Shown here one piece after another: positions 42,759 through 52,858 of a stretch of DNA of 64,000 bases. Source of the stretch: an uncultured Clostridia bacterium (GTDB taxonomy: Bacteria; Bacillota; Clostridia; Christensenellales; UBA3700); the NCBI GenBank assembly GCA_947037025.1, contig CAMQSU010000002.1, forward strand, positions 1 to 64,000. Direction: 5' to 3'. A model generated the notes under the pieces. That model did no database searches. It saw nothing but the letters and a program-made list of their open reading frames with translations, and was not told the DNA's origin. The stretch's first letter is position 1; each line of letters starts with the position of its first letter. The translations under genes and the position numbers were made by a program.

Positions 42759-42971
42759 ATTAACTTATTAATCTGTTTATTATCTTAATTAATCATAGAA
42801 TTTAGTGATTATTTCAGTTAATTATTACCTTAAAGCAATGAAAATAATCGACTGATATTCACTGCATTTTATTATAAAAGTTGTTATAATATATTGTATG
42901 ATTAATAACAATTATATATCAAATTTTTAGCATGAATTTAATCTTTTTTTTTATCAGAATTATCGTTTAAT

Positions 42972-44006
42972 TTATTTAGCTTTTTTCAAATTTTTTGCCG
43001 CAATAATTTCTGATACTATTCTTTTAGGAGTTGCTACATCATACTTAGATTCAGGTGCTGGTGCATCTAAAACATCGCTTATATTTTTTAGTAATAATTC
43101 GCCATTCAAAAGGTCTTGATCAATAGTCATATATCCAGACTTTTCGGCATTGATTATCTGATCGCCTCTAGAGCAACTAATAGGTAGTGGGATTAAGATT
43201 GCACGCTTGCCTATTGCGCAAAGCTCTGCAATTACACCAGCACCCGCTCTTGATATTACAAGGTCGCAAGCAGCATAATAATCACCAATATTTTCAGCGT
43301 ATTCAATAGGGTAGTAACCTATTTGATTAATATCTTCTAGCTTGCCACTACCAGTAATATGAATAATGTTATATAGTTTAGTAAGGTTTGTGATATTATC
43401 TATAATCACTTTATTCACACTGCTAGCGCCTAAGCTTCCGCCAATAATTAATATATTTTTCATATCAGGGCGTAGATTGCAATTGTCTGCAACTTTTTTG
43501 CTGTTTCCTGTTAGTAATTCTATGCGAAGGGGGTTTTGTATCTGTACATACTTACTAGGCTTATCATTAGGAACGCAAGGCATAATGATGCGTTTTGCAC
43601 TTCTCGCAGATATTTTATTTGCAACGCCAAGAGAGTTGTCCGACTCATGAACGACTACAGGGATTCCAAGCATTTGCGCTGCGATAGTAGTCGGAAGTGA
43701 TACATAACCACCTTTAGAGAAAACGACATCAGGTGCTAGCGTTTTAAGAAGTTTTTTTGCATGAAAAATTGCCTTAGGTAAAATATAAGGAATTGCAAGG
43801 TTTTTGCTAATGCTACCTCTAGTTAGTTTTATAGCTGGAGTAGAGTGGAATTCAAGATGGTATTCCGCTGCAATTTTTTGCTCCAGACTATCCTTCTCGC
43901 CAATGTAATATATCTTGTCAAAGTGGCGTCTTAGTTCAGGTAATAGTGCGATACTTGGTAAAATATGGCCGCAACTCCCCCCGCCTGTTAATACGATTTT
44001 TTGCAT
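42972..44006 (-). CDS. murG: MurG glycosyltransferase
   Basis: UDP-GlcNAc:undecaprenyl-PP-MurNAc-peptide GlcNAc transferase, which converts lipid I to lipid II at the inner face of the membrane. 344 residues, slightly short. The N-terminal domain has the family loop LTGGGSCGHILPSIAL (TGGGxxGH), FSKGGYVSLPTTIAA near 95 and VVHESDNSLGVANK near 117. The C-terminal domain has IIGGSLGASSVNKV near 186 and VISRAGAGVIAEL near 249. It lies alone, outside any division/cell-wall cluster, which may mean it is a second copy. Confidence 0.92.
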   Translation of the reverse strand: MQKIVLTGGGSCGHILPSIALLPELRRHFDKIYYIGEKDSLEQKIAAEYHLEFHSTPAIKLTRGSISKNLAIPYILPKAIFHAKKLLKTLAPDVVFSKGGYVSLPTTIAAQMLGIPVVVHESDNSLGVANKISARSAKRIIMPCVPNDKPSKYVQIQNPLRIELLTGNSKKVADNCNLRPDMKNILIIGGSLGASSVNKVIIDNITNLTKLYNIIHITGSGKLEDINQIGYYPIEYAENIGDYYAACDLVISRAGAGVIAELCAIGKRAILIPLPISCSRGDQIINAEKSGYMTIDQDLLNGELLLKNISDVLDAPAPESKYDVATPKRIVSEIIAAKNLKKAK

Positions 44007-44254
44007 ATATTTCCTCCTCTTTTTATATAGTATATTTGCAAATAAGCAAATTATGCCTAATTGCGTAAATGTTTCATATAATCTCTTGTATTATTTTATG
44101 AAATAGTGTAGTATATAAGTATAAGATAAGCTCATATATATATGATGAGCAATAAATGATTGACGCTACATGTAATTATGTTGTGCAATGCTAGCAAAAT
44201 CATTAACTAAAGTTTAAAATAAGTTATAATAATTTGTATTGCAAGGGGTGTATT

Positions 44255-45265
44255 ATGAATATCAGAAAAGTTACAGGACATAAGGGAAGAGTATTCAATA
44301 GCTATATTTGGGAGGATGTTCAATCTCCTAAAGGGGTAATTCAGTTGATTCATGGCATGGCTGAGCATGTGGAAAGGTATGATCACTTTGCCCAGTTTCT
44401 TAATTTCAACGGCTACATAGTCGTCGGAAGCGACCTTAGAGGACATGGTAAAACAGCAGCAGAAAATAATAGCATTGGCGTATGTGAGCAAGGTGATTCT
44501 TTCACAGATAACATGAGAGACCAAATTTTACTTACTAAAGATATCAAAGCTAAGTATAATTTGCCAGTTGTGATTTTTGGTCACAGTTACGGTTCATTTG
44601 TATCGCAGGCGTATATTCAACAGGCTAGCAGCGAGGTTGCAGCGGTAGTGTTATGCGGGTCTGCTAAGCAGTCAGGAGTGTTAGTTGCAGCAGGTAGAAA
44701 GCTAGCATGTATCCAAGCGGTTGTATGCGACAAAAATAAGCCCGCTAAATTAATTAGCGGTATGACGTTTGGTCCATTCGATGCTAAGTTTAGTCATGAA
44801 AAGACTGTCAACGCTTGGTTATCTACTGACCTTTCAGAGTGCGAAAAGTATAACAATGACAAGCTGTGCGGTTTTAAAATGTCGATAGATTTTTACAGAA
44901 GTTTATTTGTTTCACTTAAAAAATTGTATACAGCAGCTAACATGAAAAAGATTAAATCCGATCTGCCGATATATATAATCAGCGGTGACATGGACCCTGT
45001 CGGCGGATACGGAAAGCTTACAGAGAAGCTATATAAAGAGTATGTGAAAGCAGGAATCATAGATATTAATATGAAGCTATACAAAGGCTCAAGACATGAG
45101 ATTCTAAATGACGCAATGCGTGACGAAGTTATGTTTGATGTGCTAGCGTTTGCAGATAGAGTTATTGGGGCAGAAAGCTCTCCTATCATCAACGCAAAAG
45201 CAGCGGATAGTAGCGAAAATATTACACAATTAGAAACTAGTGAAGTTGCAAGTACTGAGGCATAA
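44255..45265 (+). CDS. Alpha/beta hydrolase, lysophospholipase/monoacylglycerol-lipase-like
   Basis: 337 residues from ATG 44255 (AAGGGGTG ahead). Features of the Hydrolase_4 family: LIHGMAEHVERYDHFAQFL near 30 (oxyanion HGM, YDxFA), nucleophile elbow IFGHSYGSFVSQ near 107, acid ISGDMDPVGGYG near 244 and catalytic His in GSRHEILNDA near 278. The triad is complete. It should cleave acyl esters of small lipids. The last 35 residues are a Ser/Glu/Ala-rich extension. Possible promoter TTAACT-N16-TATAAT at 44203-44230. Confidence 0.88.
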   Translation: MNIRKVTGHKGRVFNSYIWEDVQSPKGVIQLIHGMAEHVERYDHFAQFLNFNGYIVVGSDLRGHGKTAAENNSIGVCEQGDSFTDNMRDQILLTKDIKAKYNLPVVIFGHSYGSFVSQAYIQQASSEVAAVVLCGSAKQSGVLVAAGRKLACIQAVVCDKNKPAKLISGMTFGPFDAKFSHEKTVNAWLSTDLSECEKYNNDKLCGFKMSIDFYRSLFVSLKKLYTAANMKKIKSDLPIYIISGDMDPVGGYGKLTEKLYKEYVKAGIIDINMKLYKGSRHEILNDAMRDEVMFDVLAFADRVIGAESSPIINAKAADSSENITQLETSEVASTEA

Positions 45266-45582
45266 TGAAATGATATATGCTGCAAGTATTTAAGCGTCAT
45301 ATAAAGATGAGCGTGGCATAATAGTCGCGCTTAGTCTTTGCAAAAATATCAATAAATATGTGCGAGTTTTTATATAAAATATTACACAGTAAAATTTTAT
45401 AAAATCGAAATAAATTAAAGAATAAATCGCATGCACATTTAAGTTATAGTTAACACGTAATAATGCATATTAATGTGCATATAAAATAAATAAATTAATA
45501 TTACCAAATATTACTTGATTTTTCAGGTAAAAATGGTATATAATGTATGAATTGATAATTACTGGAAACTAAGGAGAAATTA
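45266..45582 (+). promoter_or_regulatory. Intergenic region with probable parE promoter
   Basis: 317 bases without a gene. TTGATT (45515-45520), 18-base spacer, TATAAT (45539-45544) precede parE by about 40 bases. A weak GC-containing hairpin near 45310-45335 lacks a T run. Confidence 0.5.
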
Positions 45583-47556
45583 ATGGCAAAAGTAAATAAC
45601 AACACAGAATATACATCAAAGAGCATCGACGTACTAGAAGGGTTAGAAGCGGTTCGTGTTAGACCTGGAATGTACATAGGCGACACTTCATCAAAAGGAT
45701 TGCACCATATCATTTGGGAGATTGTTGATAACAGTATCGATGAAGTCGCGAATGGATACGGAAATACAATTGACATAATAATACATAAAGATGAGAGTGT
45801 AACAGTCAGTGATAATGGACGAGGAATCCCCGTTGACATACATGAAAAGTTAAATGTACCTGCAGTGGAGTTAGTATTTACAAAGCTTCACTCAGGTGCT
45901 AAGTTTGGCGGCGATAGTTCATATAATTATTCTGGTGGTCTACATGGTGTAGGATCAGCAGTTACTAATGCGTTGTCAAGATGGCTTAATGTTACAGTAT
46001 ATAGAGATGATCAAGCGCACACAATGCAGTTCCATTCTCCGGAAGTGCAAGGCAAAGTCAGAAGTGGTATCAAGAAGAAAAACTTGACAGTTGCAGAGTG
46101 CAGAAAAGATAAGCGTGGAACAAAAGTTGACTTTTTGCCAGATGACAGAGTGTTCGGCAAAAACAGACTTATATATGATATCATCAACAAAAGAATAAGA
46201 GAGCTTGCATTTTTGAACAACTCGCTAATAATTTCATTAACCGATGAGCGAGAAGACGGCGATGTTTTAGAGGCAAGAAGTGTAAAATATCATTTTGATG
46301 GTGGGCTAGTTGATTTCGTACTATATCAAAATGAAAGCAAGAAAGCAGTATATGAAACGCCAATTCATTTTGAAGGAATGCAAGATAAGCTAGGTGTAAA
46401 AATTGCTTTACAGCATACGGATGGCAATGAGAGTTTGAGCAGTTTTGTAAACAACATCCCGACTACTGAAGGCGGAATACATGAGGCGAGCTTAAAGTTA
46501 GGACTTACAAGAGCGATGACGGATTTTGCTAAAACTAATGGAATGCTAAAAGATAAAGACAACACGCTAATTGGCGATGACTTTAGAGATGGACTTACTG
46601 TCGTAATGCTTGTCAACATGATTGACCCAGAGTTTGAAGGTCAAACAAAATCGAAGTTAAGCAACGCATGGATTAAAAAGCCACTTGAGGAGTTAATCTA
46701 TAATGGGCTATTAGATAGCATGAAAAAGTTGCCAAAGCAAGTGCTTGTTGATATATATTCAAAAGCACTACTTGCAAGAAAAGAGCGTGAAAGATTGCAA
46801 AACAGCAAGGATGTAAATAAGCAGCTAAGAGAGATATCAAGCAATAAGCTAATCGGAAAATTATCACCATGCTTAGGCAAGAATGCTAGCAAAAACGAAA
46901 TTTTTATAGTTGAGGGTGACTCGGCTGGCGGTTCAGCGAAAAGTGGAAGAGATAGAAACACACAAGCGATTCTTCCGCTAAAAGGCAAGCCTCTTAATGT
47001 TGAGAAGGCGAAGCTTGATAGAGCGCTTGATAACGAAGAAATCCGCACAATAATCAGTGCATTAGGCACCGGCGTGCACAAAAATTTCAATATAGATAAT
47101 TTGAAGTATGATAAAGTAATAATCCTAGCGGATGCCGATCAAGACGGAGCACACATAAGGGCAATACTGTTGACATTTTTCTATCGCTACATGCGAGAGT
47201 TGATCACGGAAGGTCATGTATACATAGGAATGCCGCCATTATATAAGGTGGAAAACAAAGGCGAAATACATTATGTCTATGACGATGTAAAGTTACAAGA
47301 GTTGCTTGATAGTCTTAACGGCAAAAAAGTATTACAACGTTACAAAGGATTAGGCGAGATGAACCCAGAACAACTATGGGAGACAACATTGAACCCAGAA
47401 AAACGAGCATTAATTAAAGTAATGGTAGATGATATTGCTGATGCTGATAAACTTATTACAACGTTAATGGGTGACAATGCAAATGCTAGAAAAGAGTATA
47501 TAAACAAGCACGCAAACTTTAATAAAGCAGATAATTTTGATGAGATAGGAGGATAA
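45583..47556 (+). CDS. parE: Type IIA topoisomerase ATPase subunit, ParE-like
   Basis: 657 residues. GHKL ATPase domain: [20 protein letters not shown] near 22, [10 protein letters not shown] near 50 (catalytic Glu and Mg-binding Asn), [15 protein letters not shown] near 76 and [14 protein letters not shown] near 115. The Toprim domain has [17 protein letters not shown] near 440 and [19 protein letters not shown] near 522. The C-terminal end [20 protein letters not shown] is intact. With the adjacent A subunit it passes duplex DNA through a double-strand break. I favour topo IV over gyrase from the ParC-like partner, but GyrB cannot be excluded. Confidence 0.88.
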   Translation: MAKVNNNTEYTSKSIDVLEGLEAVRVRPGMYIGDTSSKGLHHIIWEIVDNSIDEVANGYGNTIDIIIHKDESVTVSDNGRGIPVDIHEKLNVPAVELVFTKLHSGAKFGGDSSYNYSGGLHGVGSAVTNALSRWLNVTVYRDDQAHTMQFHSPEVQGKVRSGIKKKNLTVAECRKDKRGTKVDFLPDDRVFGKNRLIYDIINKRIRELAFLNNSLIISLTDEREDGDVLEARSVKYHFDGGLVDFVLYQNESKKAVYETPIHFEGMQDKLGVKIALQHTDGNESLSSFVNNIPTTEGGIHEASLKLGLTRAMTDFAKTNGMLKDKDNTLIGDDFRDGLTVVMLVNMIDPEFEGQTKSKLSNAWIKKPLEELIYNGLLDSMKKLPKQVLVDIYSKALLARKERERLQNSKDVNKQLREISSNKLIGKLSPCLGKNASKNEIFIVEGDSAGGSAKSGRDRNTQAILPLKGKPLNVEKAKLDRALDNEEIRTIISALGTGVHKNFNIDNLKYDKVIILADADQDGAHIRAILLTFFYRYMRELITEGHVYIGMPPLYKVENKGEIHYVYDDVKLQELLDSLNGKKVLQRYKGLGEMNPEQLWETTLNPEKRALIKVMVDDIADADKLITTLMGDNANARKEYINKHANFNKADNFDEIGG

Positions 47557-47561
47557 TAATT

Positions 47562-49997
47562 GTGGCAAAAACAGAGAAGATATCGCAAGAAGTAATCCTT
47601 GAGAGCGACATAGCGGAAGTTATGCACAAGTCAATGATGCCGTATTCTGAGTATGTAATATTAGATAGAGCATTACCACGAGTTGAGGATGGACTAAAGC
47701 CAGTACAAAGGCGAATATTATATACAATGATGGAGCTAGGAATCACTCCTGACAAACCTCACAAAAAAAGTGCAAGGATAGTCGGCGATTGTTTAGGAAA
47801 GTACCATCCGCATGGAGACAGTTCCGTGTATGGTGCGACGGTTAGGATGGCGCAGCACTTTAATATGAGTGGAATGCTAGTTGACGGACATGGCAATTTT
47901 GGCAGTGTAGATGGAGACCCACCGGCAGCGATGAGGTATACGGAAGTTAGACTTCAACCGCTTGCAATGGAAATGTTAAGAGATATAGATAAAGATACAG
48001 TCGATTGGGGCTTAAACTTTGACGATACACTAAAAGAGCCAAAAACCCTACCGGGAAGATACCCTAATTTGCTAGTAAATGGTGCATCGGGAATAGCAGT
48101 TGGACTTGCGACAAATATTCCTCCGCATAATATTACTGAGGTAATTGACGGAGTATGTGCATATATTGACAATCCTAAAATGTCATTAGATAACATGATG
48201 GAGTACATTAAAGCACCAGATTTTCCAACGGGCGGAAGGCTTTTAGTCGGAGAAGATTTAAGGCGTGCATACGAAACAGGAAAAGGCAAAGTAACAGTGC
48301 GAGCTAAAGTGGAGATAGAAAAAGACGGGGACAAGCATTCTTTACTTATAACTGAATTACCTTTCCAAGTAAATAAAGCGGTCTTAGTCGAAAATATTGA
48401 TAGATTAAGAGAATTCAAAAAGGAAGTATTTGGTAATATAGCGGATGTTATTGACGCATCAGATAGACAAGGAATGAGGATTATAATCAAGCTTAAGCGT
48501 GAGGCAAATCCTGTAAAAATACTTGAGTTATTATATAAACACACTTCACTATCACAAAATTTTAATATAAATATCGTTGCGATAGCAGAAGGAAAGCCAC
48601 AGCAGTTAGGACTTTTAGACTTAGTAAAATATTACGTAGTCTATCAAAAAAGCGTTATTTACAGACGCAGTCAATATGATTTAGCATTAGCAAAAGCGCG
48701 CGAGCATATTTTGCGAGGAATAATAATTGCGATAGATAACATTGATGAAGTTATCAAGATTATCCGCAGTTCTGCATCAGTGACAGATAGTAAAACAAAG
48801 CTAAGAGAAAGGTTTGGCATTTCTGAGAAACAAGCACAAGCGATACTAGATATTAGGCTTGCTAGGCTTGCGAAATTAGAGGTTAATAATCTTAGACAAG
48901 AAATTGCTGAGCTAGAGGAAAAAATAGCATTTTTGACTGAGATTGTCAAGAGTCCTAAAAGACAATTAAGTATTGTGAAGCAGGAGATTTTAGAGATACG
49001 CAAAAGGTTCAAAATGGAGCGACGTTCTCTAATTTTCATTGACGGAATAGAGCAAAAAGTACATGTATTTGATGTTAATAAAGTAGAAGAGAGATCAGGT
49101 ATTGCGATACTTGCAAACTCAGGAAGCGTTAAATTCCTATCGCAAAAAGCGTACAATATGGCAAATAAAGCTATCGAAGTTTGTACTTCTGATGATATTG
49201 TCAAGCGTGCAATCAACTGCAATAACTTGTCACCGATTTATGTATTTACATCAAAAGGTAATATATCTTCATTTAATATAGATAGTTTATCTGATGATAA
49301 ATGGAGAAACAAAGGGACTAAAATGTCAAAGCTTGTGCCAGATCTTGCTAGTGATGATATTGTAGTTTCAATGTTTACTGAGGCGGAGCTGAAAGAGAAT
49401 AATATACTTGCAATGACAAAAAATGGAATCCTGAAAGTATCGGCTGGAGCGGAGTACATCGTTGGTAAAAAAGTATATCAGGGTATTACTCTAAAGGGCG
49501 ATGATGAAGTTATTTCATATGAGTCAATGCAGACAGGCAAAAGCATATTGCTAGTATCAAGCGAAGGAATATCGTTAAATTTGGAATCAGATGTACCTAT
49601 TCAAGGCAGAAAGGCAAGTGGAGTAATCGGTATGTCGCTTAAAGATAATGACAAAGTCGTATTTGCAAGCCAGATTGATGACGAAGGTGAAATTATTGTT
49701 GTAACAGATAAGGGCTTTGCAAAGAGAGTTATCTCAGGGCTTATAAAGACATCAGTCCGTAACAGAAAAGGCAATAAAATTCATGATTTTAATGATAAAA
49801 ATGGAAGCAGAATAGCATTTGTTAGTCATGTTAAAAATCCTATCGAGTTTGCAATTATCGGGGAAAATAACGAAGTAACTAGCGTTAGCAGTGAAGATTG
49901 TAAGATCGAGAGCATGAACTCTCGTGGTAAGCTTATTAAAAATATTGCAGGTGATATTAAGTGTATTTTATCACATAATATAATCGATCAAAAGTAA
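47562..49997 (+). CDS. parC: Type IIA topoisomerase breakage-reunion subunit, ParC-like
   Basis: 811 residues from GTG 47562, eight bases after AGGAGG. Winged-helix region [20 protein letters not shown] near 34, QRDR helix [19 protein letters not shown] (80-98), active-site Tyr126 in [11 protein letters not shown], and the tower/C-gate with the coiled coil ending [18 protein letters not shown] beta-pinwheel C-terminal domain follows; no clean GyrA box (QRRGGKG) is found, only VRNRKGNK, which argues for ParC. Residue 91, equivalent to E. coli GyrA Asp87, is Gly instead of Asp/Glu. Co-transcribed with parE. Confidence 0.88.
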   Translation: MAKTEKISQEVILESDIAEVMHKSMMPYSEYVILDRALPRVEDGLKPVQRRILYTMMELGITPDKPHKKSARIVGDCLGKYHPHGDSSVYGATVRMAQHFNMSGMLVDGHGNFGSVDGDPPAAMRYTEVRLQPLAMEMLRDIDKDTVDWGLNFDDTLKEPKTLPGRYPNLLVNGASGIAVGLATNIPPHNITEVIDGVCAYIDNPKMSLDNMMEYIKAPDFPTGGRLLVGEDLRRAYETGKGKVTVRAKVEIEKDGDKHSLLITELPFQVNKAVLVENIDRLREFKKEVFGNIADVIDASDRQGMRIIIKLKREANPVKILELLYKHTSLSQNFNINIVAIAEGKPQQLGLLDLVKYYVVYQKSVIYRRSQYDLALAKAREHILRGIIIAIDNIDEVIKIIRSSASVTDSKTKLRERFGISEKQAQAILDIRLARLAKLEVNNLRQEIAELEEKIAFLTEIVKSPKRQLSIVKQEILEIRKRFKMERRSLIFIDGIEQKVHVFDVNKVEERSGIAILANSGSVKFLSQKAYNMANKAIEVCTSDDIVKRAINCNNLSPIYVFTSKGNISSFNIDSLSDDKWRNKGTKMSKLVPDLASDDIVVSMFTEAELKENNILAMTKNGILKVSAGAEYIVGKKVYQGITLKGDDEVISYESMQTGKSILLVSSEGISLNLESDVPIQGRKASGVIGMSLKDNDKVVFASQIDDEGEIIVVTDKGFAKRVISGLIKTSVRNRKGNKIHDFNDKNGSRIAFVSHVKNPIEFAIIGENNEVTSVSSEDCKIESMNSRGKLIKNIAGDIKCILSHNIIDQK

Positions 49998-50021
49998 TAT
50001 TACAATTTAATTTACAAAATA

Positions 50022-50056
50022 AAAAACATACGAGAGTTTGCACTCTCGTATGTTTT
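50022..50056 (+). terminator. Terminator of parE-parC
   Basis: AAAAACATACGAGAG (50022-50036) and CTCTCGTATGTTTTT (50042-50056) are perfectly complementary. Confidence 0.9.
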
Positions 50057-50179
50057 TATTTCGCAAGTTACTTCCAATTAATAACGCTTATAATTTAATT
50101 CAGGCTATATAAATTGATACTCACTTTTATTTATATTACAAATAGTCTATAAAAAACCGATATTTTCACCGAGCTTTTA

Positions 50180-52684
50180 CTACTCTTTATATTCATCAGC
50201 TTGTTTTTTAACCTTGTTACGCTTCATAAGAAAAAGCAGTAAACCAATTAATCCAAATGCAGCAATGCACGAGCAGGTAACAGATATTGCAATAATTTGA
50301 CTTGGGGTAAGCCCAGCCTCTTGCAAGTTTTCAGTCAGCACATAACCAATTTGCTCTTTGTAGTTAACCCTTGTAAAAGTTGAATCTGGGTCATATTCGC
50401 CATAAATCTGAATATCTAAACCATCATCAATATCTTTGAATATAATCTCTGAAGATATGTCAGGCTTTGAATACAATTTTATTTTCTCGCCTACGTTCTT
50501 AGCCTTAGTTTTAAGGAAAACAATGCTAGATTCTGGCTGAGAAGGTGCAACATGGTCAATATACTTAGTCTGAATATAGCCAGTTTTTTTGGTGCCAGCC
50601 TCAGTGAACTCTATTTTATACCAGTCCCAAACCCCCTTATCTTTTGAAACAGCATCAGTAGCTGCAAGCATTGATAGAGTGGTAACTACTTGTTGAGATG
50701 CTAGAGTTGTAGTTTTAGGAGCGGTTACAGAAGGGTATGCAAATACGTCAGTTTTATTGAATGGAGACATGCTTGCTTCGTCCATATCAACATTACTAAA
50801 AGGTGCAGTAAGGTACGATTTAAGGACATATTCTTTAAGATTAGTTGTTGCATAAGTAACGTAATAATAATCACCAACTTCAGCAAGCAAAAGCACTGTC
50901 TCATTCTTTTTAAGTGATCTAGCAGTTTGAAGATTGTCAGGTACAGTTAATGCTAGTGCATGATCAGAATTAACCATCGCAACTTGCATTACAGTCCAGT
51001 CAGTCGGAGGTGAGTAGCTTGAGTTTTCTATTGAAATAATTTCATCACTAGTAATCTTGTATAGTAAATGTTTATCTTTAGATACGATATACATTTCACC
51101 GTTATTTATATTAATTGTAGTGGAAATATTTCCGCTAACTGCAGTAGATTTAAGCAGTGTAATCGGATCGCTGTAGCTGCCGCCATCGCTACTATTAAAA
51201 GTACATTTTTTGACACTATTAGTGTCAGTCAAATAAAGATTACCGATATAATCAAAATTATGAATACTGTCTGGAGAAGGGGATTTGTAACTTTTTACAA
51301 GTTGCATTGTCTCTAAATTATATTTAGCTATTTCCGCATCAGCACTTACAGGATTTATTGCATAAAGTAAATTTGTACCAAGCGGAACTACAATAGAAGT
51401 TATCGTAGATGTGCCAGAAATTTTATTTGCAACTTGATTGTTATTGTTGCTATCAATAATAATAATATCTGTTTTTGTTAGTGAAATGACATAGTCGCCA
51501 TATGTTTCTAAATCAGCAGAATCTTTACTACCAGTAACGAGTTTCGCAGTATTTCCAGTAACTTCATAGACTAATTTATCCTCACCGATTATAAACACTT
51601 TGCCTGATTTTGTGACAGTAACTTTATTAGGAGCAATGTTTAGCGTAATTTTGCTAGTAACATTACTTACTGAGTTATGTATAATAATACGATTATTCTT
51701 ATTGTCAGCAATATAAATTTCGTTGCCATGATATGCAACATCGGTAGGAGAGTCTAATCTTTTCAATCCGTCACCGCTATCACCGTAATAATTCGATTCA
51801 ACAAGTGTGGTAGTATCCAAAATTCGAACTTTATTTTCAGCAGGAGCAGTTGCAAGTAAATTGCCATCAAAAACAGTAATACTTGTTGTACTAGGATTCA
51901 AAGTCTCGCTTGTCACTGGTTTTTTCTCATCTATCTTATAACTACTGATATTTGTATTAGTCGCAATAAATGCAAGATTTCCAGATATGAAATAGTCAAC
52001 GATATCATTAGTGGCAGTTAAAATCATAACAAACATAGTGTCAACAATTTTAAATATATCTCTGCCTGTAGCAACGTAAGTAATATTGTCAAAAGTGTGA
52101 ATTTCAGCCAGTGATTCGGTATCGCCGCTAATAGTAGTAGAGCTTTTAGATACTAGGTTATTCCCTTTAATTTCGCAATTATGAAGAACATCATTAACAG
52201 TTACCATAAATGTAGAGCTACCACTAGAAATAGATCTAGGAGTAGTGTCAACATCTCCGACCATAAGAGGCAAAGCTTTAATTACATTGGTTGAAATATC
52301 CATATGAACTAATTTTTTGCCGATAGCAGTTGCAGAAACTAGCATGATTAAATCATTACCAATCATAGCTATTTGAGATATATTATAGTCATTAGATAGA
52401 TCAGCGCTAGTCGTTAAAATATTAGGGTAGTCAGTGCCAACCCCACCTTTATTTATGAATAAGTCTTTGTCATTTGCGACAACCAAAGTATCTCCAACAC
52501 TAGCTGTTAGCTTTGGATCATTTAGACTCATATAATATTCTTGGTCAGTAATAGTTTCTATTGTTGCCTCGCGACTTGATGCATTCTGATTATTTTCATT
52601 AGCAAAAGCAGTAGAAGCCGGCAGAGCGGAAAGCCCTGACGCCATCATAACACAGACAACAATTATAGTATAGATTTTATTCAT
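50180..52684 (-). CDS. Secreted, membrane-anchored protein with propeller-like and SH3-like domains
   Basis: 834 residues. Signal peptide (residues 1-28, ending PASTAFANEN). Residues about 60-560 form repeated short beta units such as DSPTDVAYHGNEIYIADNKN and NNRIIIHN, typical of NHL/beta-propeller sequences. Residues about 590-790 hold three SH3-like modules (LKKNETVLLLAEVGDYYYVT, WDWYKIEFTEAGTKKTGYIQ, KIKLYSKPDISSEIIFKD). A TM helix (about 800-823) and a basic tail end the protein. The architecture resembles the 264-residue protein at 20174. Probably binds cell wall or extracellular ligands; function unknown. Confidence 0.7.
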   Translation of the reverse strand: MNKIYTIIVVCVMMASGLSALPASTAFANENNQNASSREATIETITDQEYYMSLNDPKLTASVGDTLVVANDKDLFINKGGVGTDYPNILTTSADLSNDYNISQIAMIGNDLIMLVSATAIGKKLVHMDISTNVIKALPLMVGDVDTTPRSISSGSSTFMVTVNDVLHNCEIKGNNLVSKSSTTISGDTESLAEIHTFDNITYVATGRDIFKIVDTMFVMILTATNDIVDYFISGNLAFIATNTNISSYKIDEKKPVTSETLNPSTTSITVFDGNLLATAPAENKVRILDTTTLVESNYYGDSGDGLKRLDSPTDVAYHGNEIYIADNKNNRIIIHNSVSNVTSKITLNIAPNKVTVTKSGKVFIIGEDKLVYEVTGNTAKLVTGSKDSADLETYGDYVISLTKTDIIIIDSNNNNQVANKISGTSTITSIVVPLGTNLLYAINPVSADAEIAKYNLETMQLVKSYKSPSPDSIHNFDYIGNLYLTDTNSVKKCTFNSSDGGSYSDPITLLKSTAVSGNISTTININNGEMYIVSKDKHLLYKITSDEIISIENSSYSPPTDWTVMQVAMVNSDHALALTVPDNLQTARSLKKNETVLLLAEVGDYYYVTYATTNLKEYVLKSYLTAPFSNVDMDEASMSPFNKTDVFAYPSVTAPKTTTLASQQVVTTLSMLAATDAVSKDKGVWDWYKIEFTEAGTKKTGYIQTKYIDHVAPSQPESSIVFLKTKAKNVGEKIKLYSKPDISSEIIFKDIDDGLDIQIYGEYDPDSTFTRVNYKEQIGYVLTENLQEAGLTPSQIIAISVTCSCIAAFGLIGLLLFLMKRNKVKKQADEYKE

Positions 52685-52714
52685 TTATTTTCCCTCGCGT
52701 ACATTATTAGTTAT

Positions 52715-52743
52715 ATTATACAACAAAAGAGGATAAATGTAAA
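52715..52743 (-). promoter_or_regulatory. Promoter of the propeller/SH3 protein gene
   Basis: Minus strand TTTACA (52738-52743), 17-base spacer, TATAAT (52715-52720), 31 bases ahead of the start codon. Confidence 0.65.
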
Positions 52744-52771
52744 TGTTTTTTCGTGTAAATTGTTAATTGTC

Positions 52772-52800
52772 TTGCAACTCATGTGTTTTTATGGTACAAT
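52772..52800 (+). promoter_or_regulatory. Promoter of the alphaCTD-like/WG-repeat gene
   Basis: TTGCAA (52772-52777), 17-base spacer, TACAAT (52795-52800); divergent from the promoter at 52715-52743. Confidence 0.65.
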
Positions 52801-52858
52801 ATATTTGATAACTAAGTAAATTAAACAAATATTAAATGATTAATTATAAGGAGTGGCT

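Noticed and set aside
45310-45335. GC-containing hairpin after the alpha/beta hydrolase gene
   Set aside because: The stem is only six or seven pairs with wobbles and has no T run, so it was not reported as a terminator.
47954-48544. 196-codon reverse frame opposite parC
   Set aside because: Forward frame is a complete, motif-rich topoisomerase; no initiation signals on the reverse strand.
45583-49997. Naming the pair gyrB-gyrA
   Set aside because: The A subunit has no clear GyrA box and its start resembles ParC. Topo IV is preferred, with gyrase left open.
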